Origin: Fodinicola acaciae
GTDB taxonomy: Bacteria; Actinomycetota; Actinomycetes; Mycobacteriales; HKI-0501
Assembly (NCBI RefSeq): GCF_010993745.1
Contig: NZ_WOTN01000003.1
Coordinates: forward strand, 1,612,001 to 1,676,000
Length of the DNA: 64,000 nucleotides
Direction: 5' to 3'
The translations under genes were made by a program, and so were the position numbers. The notes under the pieces are model-generated. The model saw only the letters and a program-made list of their open reading frames with translations, was not told the DNA's origin and searched no databases. Position 1 is the stretch's first letter. Every line of letters starts with the position of its first letter. Positions 7,603-18,748 of this stretch are shown one piece after another.

Positions 7603-8642
7603 TTGCGCACCGCCCTGATCCGGACCCAGATGTTGACCAGGGTCGCCAACAACAGGGTGGCGCCGAGGAAAAACTTGAACCAGTCGGGGTTCCAGCCGGC
7701 ATAGACGATCCCCTGCGTCGTCATGCCGAAAATCAGCGCACCGATCGCCGAACCGACCGCCGAGCCAAATCCGCCGGTGAGCAGGCAGCCGCCGATCACC
7801 GCGGCGGCGATGTAGAGCAGCTCGTTGCCGACACCGAGACCCGACTGGATGGTATTGAAGGCGAAAAGCAGGTGCATTCCGCTGAACCACGCGGTGAAAC
7901 CGACCGCCATGAACAGGCCGATTTTGGTGCGCACGACCGGCACACCGACGGCACGAGCGCTGTCCTGCTTGCCGCCGACGGCGAAGATCCAGTTGCCTTG
8001 GCGCGTACGCAGCAGGATCCAGGTCGCGATCGCCACGAACACCAGCCACCAGACGACCGCGATGCTGAGCTGCGCACCACCGCCGATCGGGATCTGCGCG
8101 GCGAAAACGGCGCGAGCCCCAGCGAAGCCGTCCATGTTGGAAATGTCGTTGGTCGCCACACCGCCTGAGAGCAGCTTGGTGATCGCGAGGTTCAGCCCTT
8201 GCAGCATAAGGAAAGTGGCCAGCGTGATCAGAAAGCTCGGCAGCTTCGTCCGCATCACCAGATAGCCGTTGAGGAAACCGATCCCCAGTGCCAAAACCAG
8301 CGACACGACGATGCCGACCCACACGTTGGTGTTGAGCTGGTAGTTGAACATCGCGGCACACAGCGCGGAGGTCGTCACCGACACACCGGCCGACAGGTCA
8401 AACTCGCCGCCGATCATCAACAACGCCACCGGTACGGCCATCAGGCCGATCGTCGCGCTCTGGTAGAGCACCGTCGCCATCGAGTCGACCTGCCGGAAAG
8501 GCGGTGCGATGGCGAAGAAAAATCCGAACACCACGACCGCGCCGAGCAGCGAGCCGACCTCCGGCCGAGCGAGAAACCGGCGCAGCACCCGGTCGGTCGA
8601 CGGCCGCGCGGCCGGTGGCGCGTCTTTCGTCAGGACAGTCAT
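7599..8642 (-). CDS. Sugar ABC transporter permease (CUT2, RbsC-like)
   Basis: The 347-residue protein has eight to ten hydrophobic segments and the RbsC-type signature region [20 protein letters not shown]. Homodimers of such permeases form the membrane channel for monosaccharide or polyol uptake. The ATG overlaps the stop of the upstream binding protein gene by 1 base, and its own stop overlaps the ATPase start, so the transporter is tightly coupled in the order binding protein, permease, ATPase. Confidence 0.9.
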   Translation of the reverse strand: MTVLTKDAPPAARPSTDRVLRRFLARPEVGSLLGAVVVFGFFFAIAPPFRQVDSMATVLYQSATIGLMAVPVALLMIGGEFDLSAGVSVTTSALCAAMFNYQLNTNVWVGIVVSLVLALGIGFLNGYLVMRTKLPSFLITLATFLMLQGLNLAITKLLSGGVATNDISNMDGFAGARAVFAAQIPIGGGAQLSIAVVWWLVFVAIATWILLRTRQGNWIFAVGGKQDSARAVGVPVVRTKIGLFMAVGFTAWFSGMHLLFAFNTIQSGLGVGNELLYIAAAVIGGCLLTGGFGSAVGSAIGALIFGMTTQGIVYAGWNPDWFKFFLGATLLLATLVNIWVRIRAVRK

Positions 8643-9631
8643 CAGCGCGTGCCAGCGGTGGCAAACTTGGAAACCTGATCGACGTTGGACTTGTCGACGA
8701 ACGTCGGTCCGGTGAGTACGGCCTGGCCGCCGCCGGTCACGTTGCCGTTGACCTTGTAGAGCCACAGGGCGTCGACCGCCAGGTAGCCCTGCAGATACGG
8801 CTGCTGGTCGACGCAAAACTGGATGCTGCCGCTCTTGATCGCCGCGATCAGCTCGTTGTTCAGGTCGAAGGTCGCGATTTTCGCCTTGCTGCCGGCGTTT
8901 TTGACCGAGGTGACCGCGGTGGTGGCAAACTGCGCGCCGAGCGTCACGACATAGTCGATCGACTTGTCCTGCTGCAGCTTGCCGGTGATCGTGCTCTGCA
9001 CCGACGGCAGGTCGGCGCCGTTGACATACAGGTTTTCCGCCGTGCCGCTGGTCAACGTCTTCTTCAGCCCGGCACACCGGTCCTCCAGCTGCACCTGTCC
9101 CTGCGCGTGGATGACGCACAGCACGTGTTTCGCGCCGAGGCCGGCGAGCTTGCTGCCGAAGGCCTGGCCGGCGACCGACTCGTCCTGGCCGAAGTATTCC
9201 AGCATGCCAAAGCGTTTCCAGTCGGCGATGCCGGCGTTCAGGCCGACGACCGGGATCTTCGCCGCGACCGCCTTGCCCACGACCTCCTGCATCGCGGCCG
9301 GCGTCGCGAGTGTGACGGCGATGCCGTCCACCTTCTGGTCGATGGCGTTCTGCACCAGCGTCGCCTGGTTTGGCGCGCTTGCGTCCGACGAATAGAGCAG
9401 CGTCACGTTGTCCTTCGCGGCCGCCGCCTGCGCTCCTTTTCGTACGACATCCCAGAAGGTGTCGCCCTGAGCCGAGTGCGTGACGAACGCGATCTTCAGC
9501 GGCGGCGTGTTGGCCTTGCCGGCTCCCACGCCGCCGGCCCCCTGTTCCTGCTGCTTGCCACCGGAGCTGCTGCAGCCGGCGACGACGAGCATTGCCGCCA
9601 GAGCCACGACGACGAGACGCGATCGGTGCAT
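8642..9631 (-). CDS. Sugar ABC transporter substrate-binding lipoprotein
   Basis: The 329-residue protein begins with a lipoprotein signal peptide whose lipobox ends in VAGC (Cys20), followed by a Ser/Gly-rich linker. The mature part is a periplasmic-binding-protein type 1 (RbsB-like) fold, with LKIAFVTHSAQGDTFW at the first strand and VVGLNAGIADW in the ligand cleft. It is anchored outside the membrane and delivers the sugar or cyclitol to the downstream permease. A strong AGGAGG site precedes the ATG, and IolD ends 18 bases upstream. Confidence 0.9.
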   Translation of the reverse strand: MHRSRLVVVALAAMLVVAGCSSSGGKQQEQGAGGVGAGKANTPPLKIAFVTHSAQGDTFWDVVRKGAQAAAAKDNVTLLYSSDASAPNQATLVQNAIDQKVDGIAVTLATPAAMQEVVGKAVAAKIPVVGLNAGIADWKRFGMLEYFGQDESVAGQAFGSKLAGLGAKHVLCVIHAQGQVQLEDRCAGLKKTLTSGTAENLYVNGADLPSVQSTITGKLQQDKSIDYVVTLGAQFATTAVTSVKNAGSKAKIATFDLNNELIAAIKSGSIQFCVDQQPYLQGYLAVDALWLYKVNGNVTGGGQAVLTGPTFVDKSNVDQVSKFATAGTR

Positions 9632-9649
9632 GACAGGGTCCTCCTGTTG

Positions 9650-11527
<1,878 letters not shown>

Positions 11528-11528
11528 G

Positions 11529-12416
11529 TCAGTTTCCCTTCGATAGCAGGCCGACCGCCGTGTCGACCGCGGTCAGCACGTCGTCGTCGGCGGGATAGAG
11601 CAGCGACCGACCAACCACCAGCCCGCGTACGGTCGGCAGTGCCAGCGCTTCCTGCCAGCACTCGAAAGTCTCCTCCGGTCGCTCCGGCACCTCGCCGCCG
11701 AGCAGCAGCGCCGGCAGCGTCGACGCCCGCATCACGCGCTCCATTTCGGCCACCACCGGCACTTTCAGCCAGGTGTACGCGGACGTGCCGCCGAGGCCGG
11801 AGGCGACCGAGATCGCGCGGATCATCGCTTCGGGCGAGAGATCGTTGCGTACGTGGCCCTCCACACGGTGCGACAGGAACGGCTCGACCACCGCCGGCAG
11901 CCCGGCGGCGGCGAGCTCGTCGACCGCGCGAGCGCAGGACTCCAGCGTCCGCACCGTCGCCGGGTCCTTCGGGTCGATCCGCAGCAGCATTTTTCCCGCG
12001 TCCAGGCCCATCCGTACGATCGACTCGGCGGTGTAGGAGGTGAACCGGTCGTCGATCTCGAAAACGGTGCCGGCCAGGCCGCCGCGGTTCATCGAACCGA
12101 GCACGATCTTGTCTTCCAACGCTCCGAGCAGGAGCAGGTCCTCGATGATGTCCGCGGTGCCGAGAATGCCGTCGACCCCCGGCCGTTCCAGCGCGATCCG
12201 CAGCCGGCCGATCAGGTCACGCCGGTCGGCCATGGCCATCCGCCGGTCGCCGGCGCGCAAAGCGCCACGCGCCGGATGGTCAGCGGCGATGATCATCAGG
12301 TTGTTTTGGCCTTCCGGCAGCCATAATCGGCGCCGCCGCTCCAGCGCAGCACTGACCACCGCCTCGGGCTCGCGGATGCGCAGCTCGAGGACCTCGTCCA
12401 GATCCTTAGCCGGCAA
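11529..12416 (-). CDS. Cgl0159-type (beta/alpha)8-barrel protein of inositol operons
   Basis: The protein has about 295 residues and resembles the Cgl0159 family, an aldolase-like barrel found in actinobacterial inositol clusters. Recognisable stretches are MIIAADHPARGAL near the start, GILGTADIIEDLL, GSMNRGGLAG, and TSAYTWLKVPV with the lysine expected at a barrel active site. It is a candidate for cleavage of the phosphorylated IolC product, in place of the IolJ aldolase, though this is not proven. No ATG fits the N-terminus. I chose TTG 12416, which overlaps the end of iolC by 11 bases; the true start may differ by a few codons. Confidence 0.75.
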   Translation of the reverse strand: MPAKDLDEVLELRIREPEAVVSAALERRRRLWLPEGQNNLMIIAADHPARGALRAGDRRMAMADRRDLIGRLRIALERPGVDGILGTADIIEDLLLLGALEDKIVLGSMNRGGLAGTVFEIDDRFTSYTAESIVRMGLDAGKMLLRIDPKDPATVRTLESCARAVDELAAAGLPAVVEPFLSHRVEGHVRNDLSPEAMIRAISVASGLGGTSAYTWLKVPVVAEMERVMRASTLPALLLGGEVPERPEETFECWQEALALPTVRGLVVGRSLLYPADDDVLTAVDTAVGLLSKGN

Positions 12417-13341
12417 CGAGACCGTCCACTTCGGACTCGGTCGGCATCGCGTCCGAACACGCCAGCCGGGACGCGACGATCGCGCCGGCGGCGTTGCCAA
12501 ACCGCATGATCCGCTCGGTGTCCCAGCCGGCCAGCAGGCCATGGCAGAGCGCACCGCCGAACGCGTCGCCGGCGCCGAGGCCGTTGACCACCTCGACCGG
12601 CACCGGCGGCACCTCGACCGACCCCTTGTCGTCGACCGCGAGCACGCCGCGCGGCCCCTGTTTCACGACAGCCAGCGAAACCCCGTAGTCGCGCAGCAAA
12701 CTCGCCGCCTGCGCCGGCTCGCGGGACCCGACGGCCGTGTCGCACTCGTCCAGATTTCCTACTACCACGGACGCGTACGGTAGCGCCTGCTGGACGATCG
12801 CGCGCGCCTGCTCCCTGGATTCCCAGAACATCGGACGATAGTCCAGGTCGAGCACGGTGATGCCGGACCGGTCGCGGCGCTTCAGCGCGTCCAGCGTCGT
12901 CTGCCGGCTCGGCTCCTGACACAGGCCGGTCACGGTGACCCAGAAGATGTCCGCCGCCTCGATGGCGGTCAGCTCGTCCGCCGTGTTGGTCAGCTCCAGG
13001 TCCGGCGCTTTCGGATAACGGTAGAAATAGATCGGAAAATCGTCCGGCGGGAAGATCTCGCAGAACGTGACCGGCGTCGGAAGGGACGGCACGTCACTGA
13101 CAAAGACGTCGTCCACGTCGTAGCCGCGCAGGGCGGTGTGGATGAACTTCCCGAACGGATCCGCGCCAGTGCGCGTGATGACGGCCGACCGGCGGCCATA
13201 ACGCGCCGCGGCGACCGCGACGTTTGTCGCGCTGCCACCGAGATATTTGCCGAAAGAGGTGACCTCGTCGAGACTGACGCCGATCTGCTGTGGATAGATG
13301 TCCACGCCGATCCGGCCCATCGTCAGCACTTCGTACGTCAC
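12406..13341 (-). CDS. iolC: 5-dehydro-2-deoxygluconokinase
   Basis: This 311-residue PfkB-family sugar kinase phosphorylates 5-dehydro-2-deoxy-D-gluconate in inositol catabolism. The N-terminal MGRIGVDIYPQQIG segment is diagnostic for IolC. Substrate and sugar-binding residues lie in GGSATNVAVAAARYG, and the catalytic aspartate is in NGLGAGDAFGGAL near residue 255. The start is GTG 13341, overlapping the upstream dehydrogenase stop by 4 bases; it gives MTYEVLTMGRIG, and an ATG at the internal MGR is also possible. Confidence 0.9.
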   Translation of the reverse strand: MTYEVLTMGRIGVDIYPQQIGVSLDEVTSFGKYLGGSATNVAVAAARYGRRSAVITRTGADPFGKFIHTALRGYDVDDVFVSDVPSLPTPVTFCEIFPPDDFPIYFYRYPKAPDLELTNTADELTAIEAADIFWVTVTGLCQEPSRQTTLDALKRRDRSGITVLDLDYRPMFWESREQARAIVQQALPYASVVVGNLDECDTAVGSREPAQAASLLRDYGVSLAVVKQGPRGVLAVDDKGSVEVPPVPVEVVNGLGAGDAFGGALCHGLLAGWDTERIMRFGNAAGAIVASRLACSDAMPTESEVDGLVAG

Positions 13342-14342
13342 GCTTTTACCTCCGCGAGCCGCACCGGCCGGCCGGTGTCCTGGGAAAGCTGACACGCCTC
13401 GGCAATGTAGAACGCCTGCAGCGCGTCGTCCACCGTGCACGGACTCGGCCGGCGGCCGGCGACCACGTCGACGAAGGCGCGCAGCTCGGCCAGATACGCG
13501 TCGTGGAAGCGTTCCAGGAAGGTCTGGTACGGCGTTTCGGCCTGCTGCCAGGAAACCGACGGCTCGGCGGAGAACAGCGGCGCGCGGTCGTCCAGGCCGA
13601 CGACCAGGCCACCGGCCGAACCGCACACCTCCAGCCGTACGTCGTGACCGGCGCCGTTGTAGCGCGTCGCCGAGACGGTCACCAGGATTCCGTTGTCCAG
13701 CTTGAGAGCCGCCACCGCGGTGTCCACATCGCCGGCATCGCCGAAAAACTTCTCACCCTGGTTGCTGCCGAGCGCGTACACCGACTCGACCTCCGCGCCG
13801 GTGACCCACCGGACGATGTCGAAATCGTGCACGGAGCAGTCGCGATAAAGGCCGCCGGACAGCGGCACGTACGCGGCCGGCGGCGGCGAGGCGTCGGCGG
13901 TCATCGCGCGCATCGTGTGGATCCAGCCGAGCTCGCCGGACCGGACGGCCTCGCGTACGCGGCCATATCCGCGGTCGAACCGGCGCTGGAAACCGATCTG
14001 CACCGGCGTGCCGGTCTCGGCGCCCCTGGCCAGCACGTCGCGCGTACTCGGCACGTCCTGGGACACCGGTTTTTCGCAGAAAACGGCGACTCCGGCGTCG
14101 ATACCCTGCCGGATCAGGCCGGCGTGCGCGCTGGTCGCGGCGGTGATCACCAGCGCGTCGATGCCACTGGTGAACAGCTCGTCGACGGTGTCCACGGCCT
14201 CGACGCCGAGCTTCTCGGCCAACTGGCGCGCTCTGGCCGCGTCGACGTCGGCCACCACGATCGACTCGATCTCCGGCTGGCCGCGCAGAGTTTCCGCATG
14301 GAAACTGCCGATCCGTCCGGTTCCGGCCACTCCGATTCGCAT
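13338..14342 (-). CDS. iolG: Gfo/Idh/MocA-family inositol 2-dehydrogenase-like oxidoreductase
   Basis: The 334-residue protein starts with an NAD-binding GVAGTGRIGSFH motif. It has the family EKPVS motif (CEKPVSQD, with the lysine near the active site) and the GGLYRDCSVHDFD histidine region. Inositol dehydrogenases of this family convert myo-inositol to scyllo-inosose, the first step before the other Iol enzymes here. I chose ATG 14342, which has a GAGGAGAG site upstream; a longer frame to 14372 exists. It is first in the leftward operon and faces a GntR regulator. Other polyol substrates are possible for this family. Confidence 0.8.
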   Translation of the reverse strand: MRIGVAGTGRIGSFHAETLRGQPEIESIVVADVDAARARQLAEKLGVEAVDTVDELFTSGIDALVITAATSAHAGLIRQGIDAGVAVFCEKPVSQDVPSTRDVLARGAETGTPVQIGFQRRFDRGYGRVREAVRSGELGWIHTMRAMTADASPPPAAYVPLSGGLYRDCSVHDFDIVRWVTGAEVESVYALGSNQGEKFFGDAGDVDTAVAALKLDNGILVTVSATRYNGAGHDVRLEVCGSAGGLVVGLDDRAPLFSAEPSVSWQQAETPYQTFLERFHDAYLAELRAFVDVVAGRRPSPCTVDDALQAFYIAEACQLSQDTGRPVRLAEVKA

Positions 14343-14403
14343 CCCGCGCCCGCCCTCTCCTCGCCGTGACACCGTTCACAGGGTTGCGGACCCGGCCGGC
14401 AAG

Positions 14404-14430
14404 GTCAATAGTTTGTCCTGACATATTGAC
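14404..14430. promoter_or_regulatory. Nested operator between the polyol operon and its GntR regulator
   Basis: A GTCAATA/TATTGAC inverted repeat (14404-14410 and 14424-14430) encloses a second one, TGTC-ct-GACA (14414-14423). It lies midway in the 111-base gap between the divergent genes, 23 bases before the GntR start. Position and symmetry fit a GntR-family binding site controlling both directions. Confidence 0.65.
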
Positions 14431-14453
14431 GTCCTCACAGCGACGGAGTCCGG

Positions 14454-15191
14454 ATGGTCGTCCCCACGCTGCGGGTGGATCGGTCCAGCCCGGTGCCGCT
14501 CTACTTCCAGGTCGCCGAGCAACTGCAGGCCGCCATCGAGAGTGGCGAGCTGCCGACCGGATCGCGGCTGGACAACGAGATCCAGCTGGCCAGCACGCTC
14601 GGCCTGTCCCGGCCGACGATGCGGCAGGCCATCCAGTATCTGGTCGACCAGGGCCTGCTGGTACGCAAACGCGGCGTCGGCACCGAGGTGGTCGCCAACC
14701 GCGTACGCCGTGCCGTCGAGCTGACCAGCCTCTACGACGACCTGACCGCGGCCGGCCAGGCGCCGACAACTTCCGTACTGTCACTGGAAAACCTGCTAGC
14801 CGACGACGCCGTCGCCCATCATCTCCAGGTCGAGCCCGGCGCAGCGGTCGTACGGCTGCGCCGGCTGCGATACGCCCAAGGCGAGCCGCTGGCGCTGCTG
14901 ACCAACTATCTGCCCGACACGCTCGTCAAGCTTTCCGTTGAGGAGCTGGAAAAGGCCGGCCTCTACGAGCTGCTGAAGGCGTCCGGAATCCGGCTCACGA
15001 CGGCGTCGCAGACGATCGGCGCCAAGAATGCGAGCGCCTCGGAGGCGGCGGCGCTTGGCGAAAGCCGGCGAGCCGCGCTGCTGACGATGAGCCGCGTCGC
15101 GTACGACGAACGCGGCACGCCGGTCGAATACGGCCATCATCTCTATCGCGCGTCCCGCTATTCGTTCTCCGTCTCGGTCGCGACCTCGTAA
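14454..15191 (+). CDS. GntR/HutC-family transcriptional regulator (UTRA domain)
   Basis: The 245-residue protein has an N-terminal winged helix (VPLYFQVAEQLQAAI, then LGLSRPTMRQAIQYLV as recognition helix) and a UTRA effector domain (from about residue 90, with RLRRLRYAQGEPLALLTNYLP and the closing YGHHLYRASRYSF). HutC-type GntR proteins usually repress a neighbouring catabolic operon and release DNA on binding a pathway sugar. It is divergent from the inositol/polyol operon with an inverted repeat in the shared promoter region, so repression of that operon is the likely job. Confidence 0.85.
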   Translation: MVVPTLRVDRSSPVPLYFQVAEQLQAAIESGELPTGSRLDNEIQLASTLGLSRPTMRQAIQYLVDQGLLVRKRGVGTEVVANRVRRAVELTSLYDDLTAAGQAPTTSVLSLENLLADDAVAHHLQVEPGAAVVRLRRLRYAQGEPLALLTNYLPDTLVKLSVEELEKAGLYELLKASGIRLTTASQTIGAKNASASEAAALGESRRAALLTMSRVAYDERGTPVEYGHHLYRASRYSFSVSVATS

Positions 15192-15305
15192 CGGAAGCTG
15201 CGGACGATACGCGGGTCCGCGTACGTCCAGCTGCGCAGGTTTGCGTACGCCGGATGCGTTGCCGAGCTGACGCGGCCGTCCGTCGCAGGCCGGATAGTCG
15301 TTGCC

Positions 15306-15705
15306 ATGACAAGACAAACGCGGTGGATCGTGGCGACCTGCGGCGCACTCGTCCTGGCCGCGGTCGGTGACGCCGGGCCGGAGATCGTCGCGTCCGGCAG
15401 CCTGCTGGCCGGATACGACGGACCGGGGCCGCTGATCTATCCAGGGTCTGTTTCGAAATCCCACTCCGAACCAGACCCTAGGCCTGTCTCCATGCTGGTC
15501 GCGGTGGTGCGATGGCGTTTCATGCCGCTGCTGGCGGTGGCCATGTCGGCCTTCTTCCTGTTCGGCGGCTTCGCCGACGCCGGTTTCGTCGGCCGCCTCG
15601 GCCGGCGTCGAGTTTTTCATCGCGTGGCTGCAAATGCTGAGTTTCGCCGCGGCGATCGTCTGCGGACTGGCCGCGGCGTACGTCGCAAAACCAAAGGAGA
15701 AATGA
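15306..15705 (+). pseudogene. Small membrane protein gene with frameshift
   Basis: The frame from ATG 15306 encodes TM segments (WIVATCGALVLAAV; FMPLLAVAMSAFFLFGG) and then loses homology near 15600. One base out of frame, a further TM segment (VEFFIAWLQMLSFAAAIV) continues to a TGA at 15703-15705 that overlaps the next ATG by one base, a coupling that marks it as the original end. The repaired protein would be about 130 residues and would align along its length with the neighbour at 15705, so the two are tandem paralogues. A 13-residue insertion corresponds to a 37-base hairpin. A single sequencing error could cause the shift. Confidence 0.55.
15443..15479. repeat. Hairpin insert inside a coding region
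   Basis: AGGGTCTGTTTCG (15443-15455) pairs with CGAACCAGACCCT (15467-15479) with one mismatch, around an 11-base loop. Compared with the paralogous gene next door, the protein has about 13 extra residues exactly here, as if a short palindromic sequence had inserted in frame. It is not followed by a T tract. Confidence 0.6.
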
Positions 15706-16088
15706 TGTTCGGAAAGATCGCCGCGCGGTTTGGAGCAGAGCCAAAGGCGACGAAACTGTCGTTAGTCGGTCTGGCCGTCGCCGTCGCCGGACTGCTCGTC
15801 CAGTGGGCCGCCGATCCGCCGAAGTTTGGGCTGTTTCCGCCGGGGATCATCTTCATCGTGGCATGCGCGGCGCTGGTCGTGCTGGTCTCCGGCCGCCGGT
15901 GGGCTCCGATCTTCTCGGTGTTGATCTCGGCGTGGATCCTGTTCGGCGGTGTCGCCGCGGGTCAGTTCGCGATCAACTTCCGGTCCGGAAACGCCGGCAC
16001 GATCGTCGGCGTTTCGGTGATGGCGCTCGGACTGGCGTTCGCCGTGGTCACCGGCGTCATGTCGATGTTCGTGAGCCGACGGGCCTGA
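15705..16088 (+). CDS. Small four-TM membrane protein, unknown function
   Basis: The 127-residue protein has four hydrophobic segments (LSLVGLAVAVAGLLVQW; GIIFIVACAALVVLV; FSVLISAWILFGGVA; IVGVSVMALGLAFAVV) and a short charged N-terminus. I chose ATG 15705 because AAGGAGA lies 5 bases upstream; an ATG sits one codon earlier. It is a tandem paralogue of the frameshifted gene upstream and is followed 2 bases later by a DUF2306 gene, so the three probably form one unit. I do not recognise a specific family. Confidence 0.7.
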   Translation: MFGKIAARFGAEPKATKLSLVGLAVAVAGLLVQWAADPPKFGLFPPGIIFIVACAALVVLVSGRRWAPIFSVLISAWILFGGVAAGQFAINFRSGNAGTIVGVSVMALGLAFAVVTGVMSMFVSRRA

Positions 16089-16090
16089 GC

Positions 16091-16717
16091 ATGGCGCGGA
16101 CCAAATGGCCGCTGTTCGCCGTCGCGGTGATTTTCGCCCTGGTGCTCACATATCCCTACCTGGGCCTCGACATTGCCAACAGCCGCATAGCCGTGCGCGG
16201 CGGCCTGCAGTATTTCGTGCTGGTCGCGCACATCTTCACCGCCGCGGTCGCGCTTGTCGTCGGACCACTGCAGTTCGTGCCGTGGATACGCGCACGTAGG
16301 CGGATCCACCGTACGCTCGGCCGGATCTATCTCCTCGCCGGCGTGCTGCCGTCGGCGATCGCGGTGGTCCCGGTCGCGATCTGGTCCGGCAGTCCGCTCA
16401 CCGAGGCCGGCCTGATCACCGCGGCGGTCCTGTGGCTGGTCACCGCCGGACTCGCCTACCGAGCCGCTCGGCGGCGCGACTTCGCCAGCCACCGCGCGTG
16501 GATGATGCGCAACTATGCGCTGACTTTTCTCGCGGTGACCTCGCGCATCCTCATTCCGGTCTTCCTGGTCGCGCAGATTCCCTTTGGTGGAGCCAATCCC
16601 GCATCGGTGTCGACGATGATCCCGATCGGCCAGACGTTGGGGTGGATCGTCAACCTGATCGTCGCCGAGCTCCTCATCCGGCGCACTCGCCAGCACCGCG
16701 ACGTTGTGGCACCGTAG
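16091..16717 (+). CDS. DUF2306 integral membrane protein
   Basis: The 208-residue protein has six or seven TM helices and the conserved histidines of DUF2306 proteins: VAHIFTAAVAL, RRRIHRTLGRIYLLAG and FASHRAWMMRNYALTF. The family resembles small haem- or quinone-linked membrane proteins, but its role is not established. It starts 2 bases after the previous stop. A 36-base gap separates it from the acyl-CoA reductase, which has its own ribosome-binding site. Confidence 0.8.
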   Translation: MARTKWPLFAVAVIFALVLTYPYLGLDIANSRIAVRGGLQYFVLVAHIFTAAVALVVGPLQFVPWIRARRRIHRTLGRIYLLAGVLPSAIAVVPVAIWSGSPLTEAGLITAAVLWLVTAGLAYRAARRRDFASHRAWMMRNYALTFLAVTSRILIPVFLVAQIPFGGANPASVSTMIPIGQTLGWIVNLIVAELLIRRTRQHRDVVAP

Positions 16718-16753
16718 AGACCGGCAATGCGGCCACGATCAGGGGGAACGGCG

Positions 16754-18748
16754 ATGGGGACGTATCTGGTGACCGGCGCGACCGGTCTGATCGGCCGGCA
16801 TGTCGTCAAGCTGCTCGCGGAGCGGCCGGACGCCGGCGAGATCGCCTTGCTGGTACGCGAAAGGTCCCGCGCGCGGCTGGCCGAGCAGATCCGCGGCCTG
16901 CCCGGCCACGACCGGATCCGGCTGCTGATCGGCGACATCGCCGAGGACCACCTCGGCCTGTCGGAGGCCGACCGCGCGTCGCTCACCGGCCAGGTCGACC
17001 ACCTGATCCACGCCGCCGCGCTCTACGACCTGGCCGCCGACAACGCGACCAGCGTCGAGGCCAATGTGGACGGTACGCGGCACGTGCTGGAGCTGGCGGC
17101 CGACCTGCGCGTCGGCCGGCTGCACCACATCTCGTCGGTCGCGGTCGCCGGCGACTACCGCGGAAAGTTCGCCGAGGACATGTTCGACGCCGGCCAGCGG
17201 CTGGTGACGCCTTATCACCGTACGAAGTTCGCCGCCGAGGAGTTGGTGCGCGAGCAACAGGCGGTGCCGTGGCGGATCTACCGGCCGGCGGTGGTGGTCG
17301 GTCATTCGGTGACCGGCGAGATGGACAAGATCGACGGGCCGTACTATTTCCTGCCGGCGATCGCCAGACTGGCCGGTTTTCCCTCGCTTCCGGTGGTTTT
17401 CCCGGACATCGGCTCGACCAACATCGTGCCGGTGGATTTCGTCGCCGCCGCGCTGGTGCACATCGCGCACGCGGACGGCCTCGACGGCCAGGTTTTCCAC
17501 CTGACCAACCCGGATCCGCAGCCGGTGGCCGACGTTTACAACGCGTTCGCCAAGGCGGCCGGTGCGCCGCGAATCACCGCGGAGCTGCCGCGCCAGGTCA
17601 GCAAACCGTTGGTGGAGCTGGCAAAACTCACCGAGTACGTGCCTGGGTCGACGCTGGTGCGCGACGGAGTGCTCGACTGGCTCGGCATTCCGCCGCCGGT
17701 GCTGTCGGTGCTGACCTTTCCGTCGATTTTCGACAGCTCCTCGACCCGCCGCGCGTTGGCTGACACCGAAATCCGTGTGCCACCGCTGGAGTCCTACGCA
17801 CCCGCGCTGTGGCGTTACTGGCGCGAACATCTCGATCCGTTCCGCGCCCGCGCGCACCACGGGCGCACCCGGCTGGACGGCCGCCGGATCGTCATCACCG
17901 GCGCCTCCTCCGGCATCGGCCGCGCCACCGCGCTGAAAGTCTCGGCGGAAGGCGGCATCCCGCTGCTGGTCGCCCGCCGTGCCGACGAGTTGGCCGAGGT
18001 CAAGGCGGAAATCCAGGCCGCCGGCGGCGCCGCGTACGCCTATCCCTGTGATCTCACCGATCCCGAGGCGGTCGACAAGACCGTCGAGCAGATGCTCAAC
18101 GAACAGCCGGCGATCGACATGCTGGTCAACAACGCCGGCCGGTCGATCCGGCGGTCCGTGAAGCTGTCGTACGACCGGTTCCACGACTACGAGCGCGCGA
18201 TGGCGATCAACTATTTCGGTGCTCTGCGGCTGATTCTCGCGCTGCTGCCGCACATGACCGAGCGAAAGTTCGGCCACATCGTGAACGTGTCGTCGATCGG
18301 CGTGCAGGGCATCGCGCCGCGGTTTTCCGCGTACGTTGCGTCGAAAAGTGCGCTCGACCAGTTCAGCAAGGTGGTGGCTACCGAGACCTTCGGCGACGGT
18401 GTCACGTTCACGACCGTGCACATGCCGCTCGTCCGCACGCCGATGATCCGGCCGACCAAGATTTACGACGCGTTTCCGGCGAAATCTCCGGACCAGGCCG
18501 CCGACATGATCATCAAAGCGCTGGAGGAGCGGCCGAAACACATCGGCACGGGCGTCGGTTTCGTGATGCAGCTCGCGTACGCGATCAGTCCGGACCTGGT
18601 CGACGCCATCGCCTACCAGGGCTATCGGATCTTCCCCGACTCCACCGCGGCCGGCGGCGAGGGAAAACTGAAGCTGGGCAAGGGCGAGCGGCAGCTGTCG
18701 CGCGCGGCGGCCGCGCTGATGCGGGTGACGCGCGGAATTCACTGGTAA
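16754..18748 (+). CDS. Two-domain fatty acyl-CoA reductase (AcrA1-like)
   Basis: The 664-residue protein joins two Rossmann modules. The N-terminal half is a thioester-reductase-like domain (TGATGLIGRH at 7-16, YHRTKFAAEELV as the Tyr/Lys pair). From about residue 375 a classical SDR domain follows (ITGASSGIGRAT, NNAG, then SAYVASKSALDQF as the YxxxK site). The same fusion is known in mycobacterial acyl-CoA reductases that make fatty alcohols for wax esters. An AGGGGG site precedes ATG 16754. The stop codon falls on the first bases of a 162-bp palindrome shared with the convergent MFS gene. Confidence 0.85.
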   Translation: MGTYLVTGATGLIGRHVVKLLAERPDAGEIALLVRERSRARLAEQIRGLPGHDRIRLLIGDIAEDHLGLSEADRASLTGQVDHLIHAAALYDLAADNATSVEANVDGTRHVLELAADLRVGRLHHISSVAVAGDYRGKFAEDMFDAGQRLVTPYHRTKFAAEELVREQQAVPWRIYRPAVVVGHSVTGEMDKIDGPYYFLPAIARLAGFPSLPVVFPDIGSTNIVPVDFVAAALVHIAHADGLDGQVFHLTNPDPQPVADVYNAFAKAAGAPRITAELPRQVSKPLVELAKLTEYVPGSTLVRDGVLDWLGIPPPVLSVLTFPSIFDSSSTRRALADTEIRVPPLESYAPALWRYWREHLDPFRARAHHGRTRLDGRRIVITGASSGIGRATALKVSAEGGIPLLVARRADELAEVKAEIQAAGGAAYAYPCDLTDPEAVDKTVEQMLNEQPAIDMLVNNAGRSIRRSVKLSYDRFHDYERAMAINYFGALRLILALLPHMTERKFGHIVNVSSIGVQGIAPRFSAYVASKSALDQFSKVVATETFGDGVTFTTVHMPLVRTPMIRPTKIYDAFPAKSPDQAADMIIKALEERPKHIGTGVGFVMQLAYAISPDLVDAIAYQGYRIFPDSTAAGGEGKLKLGKGERQLSRAAAALMRVTRGIHW

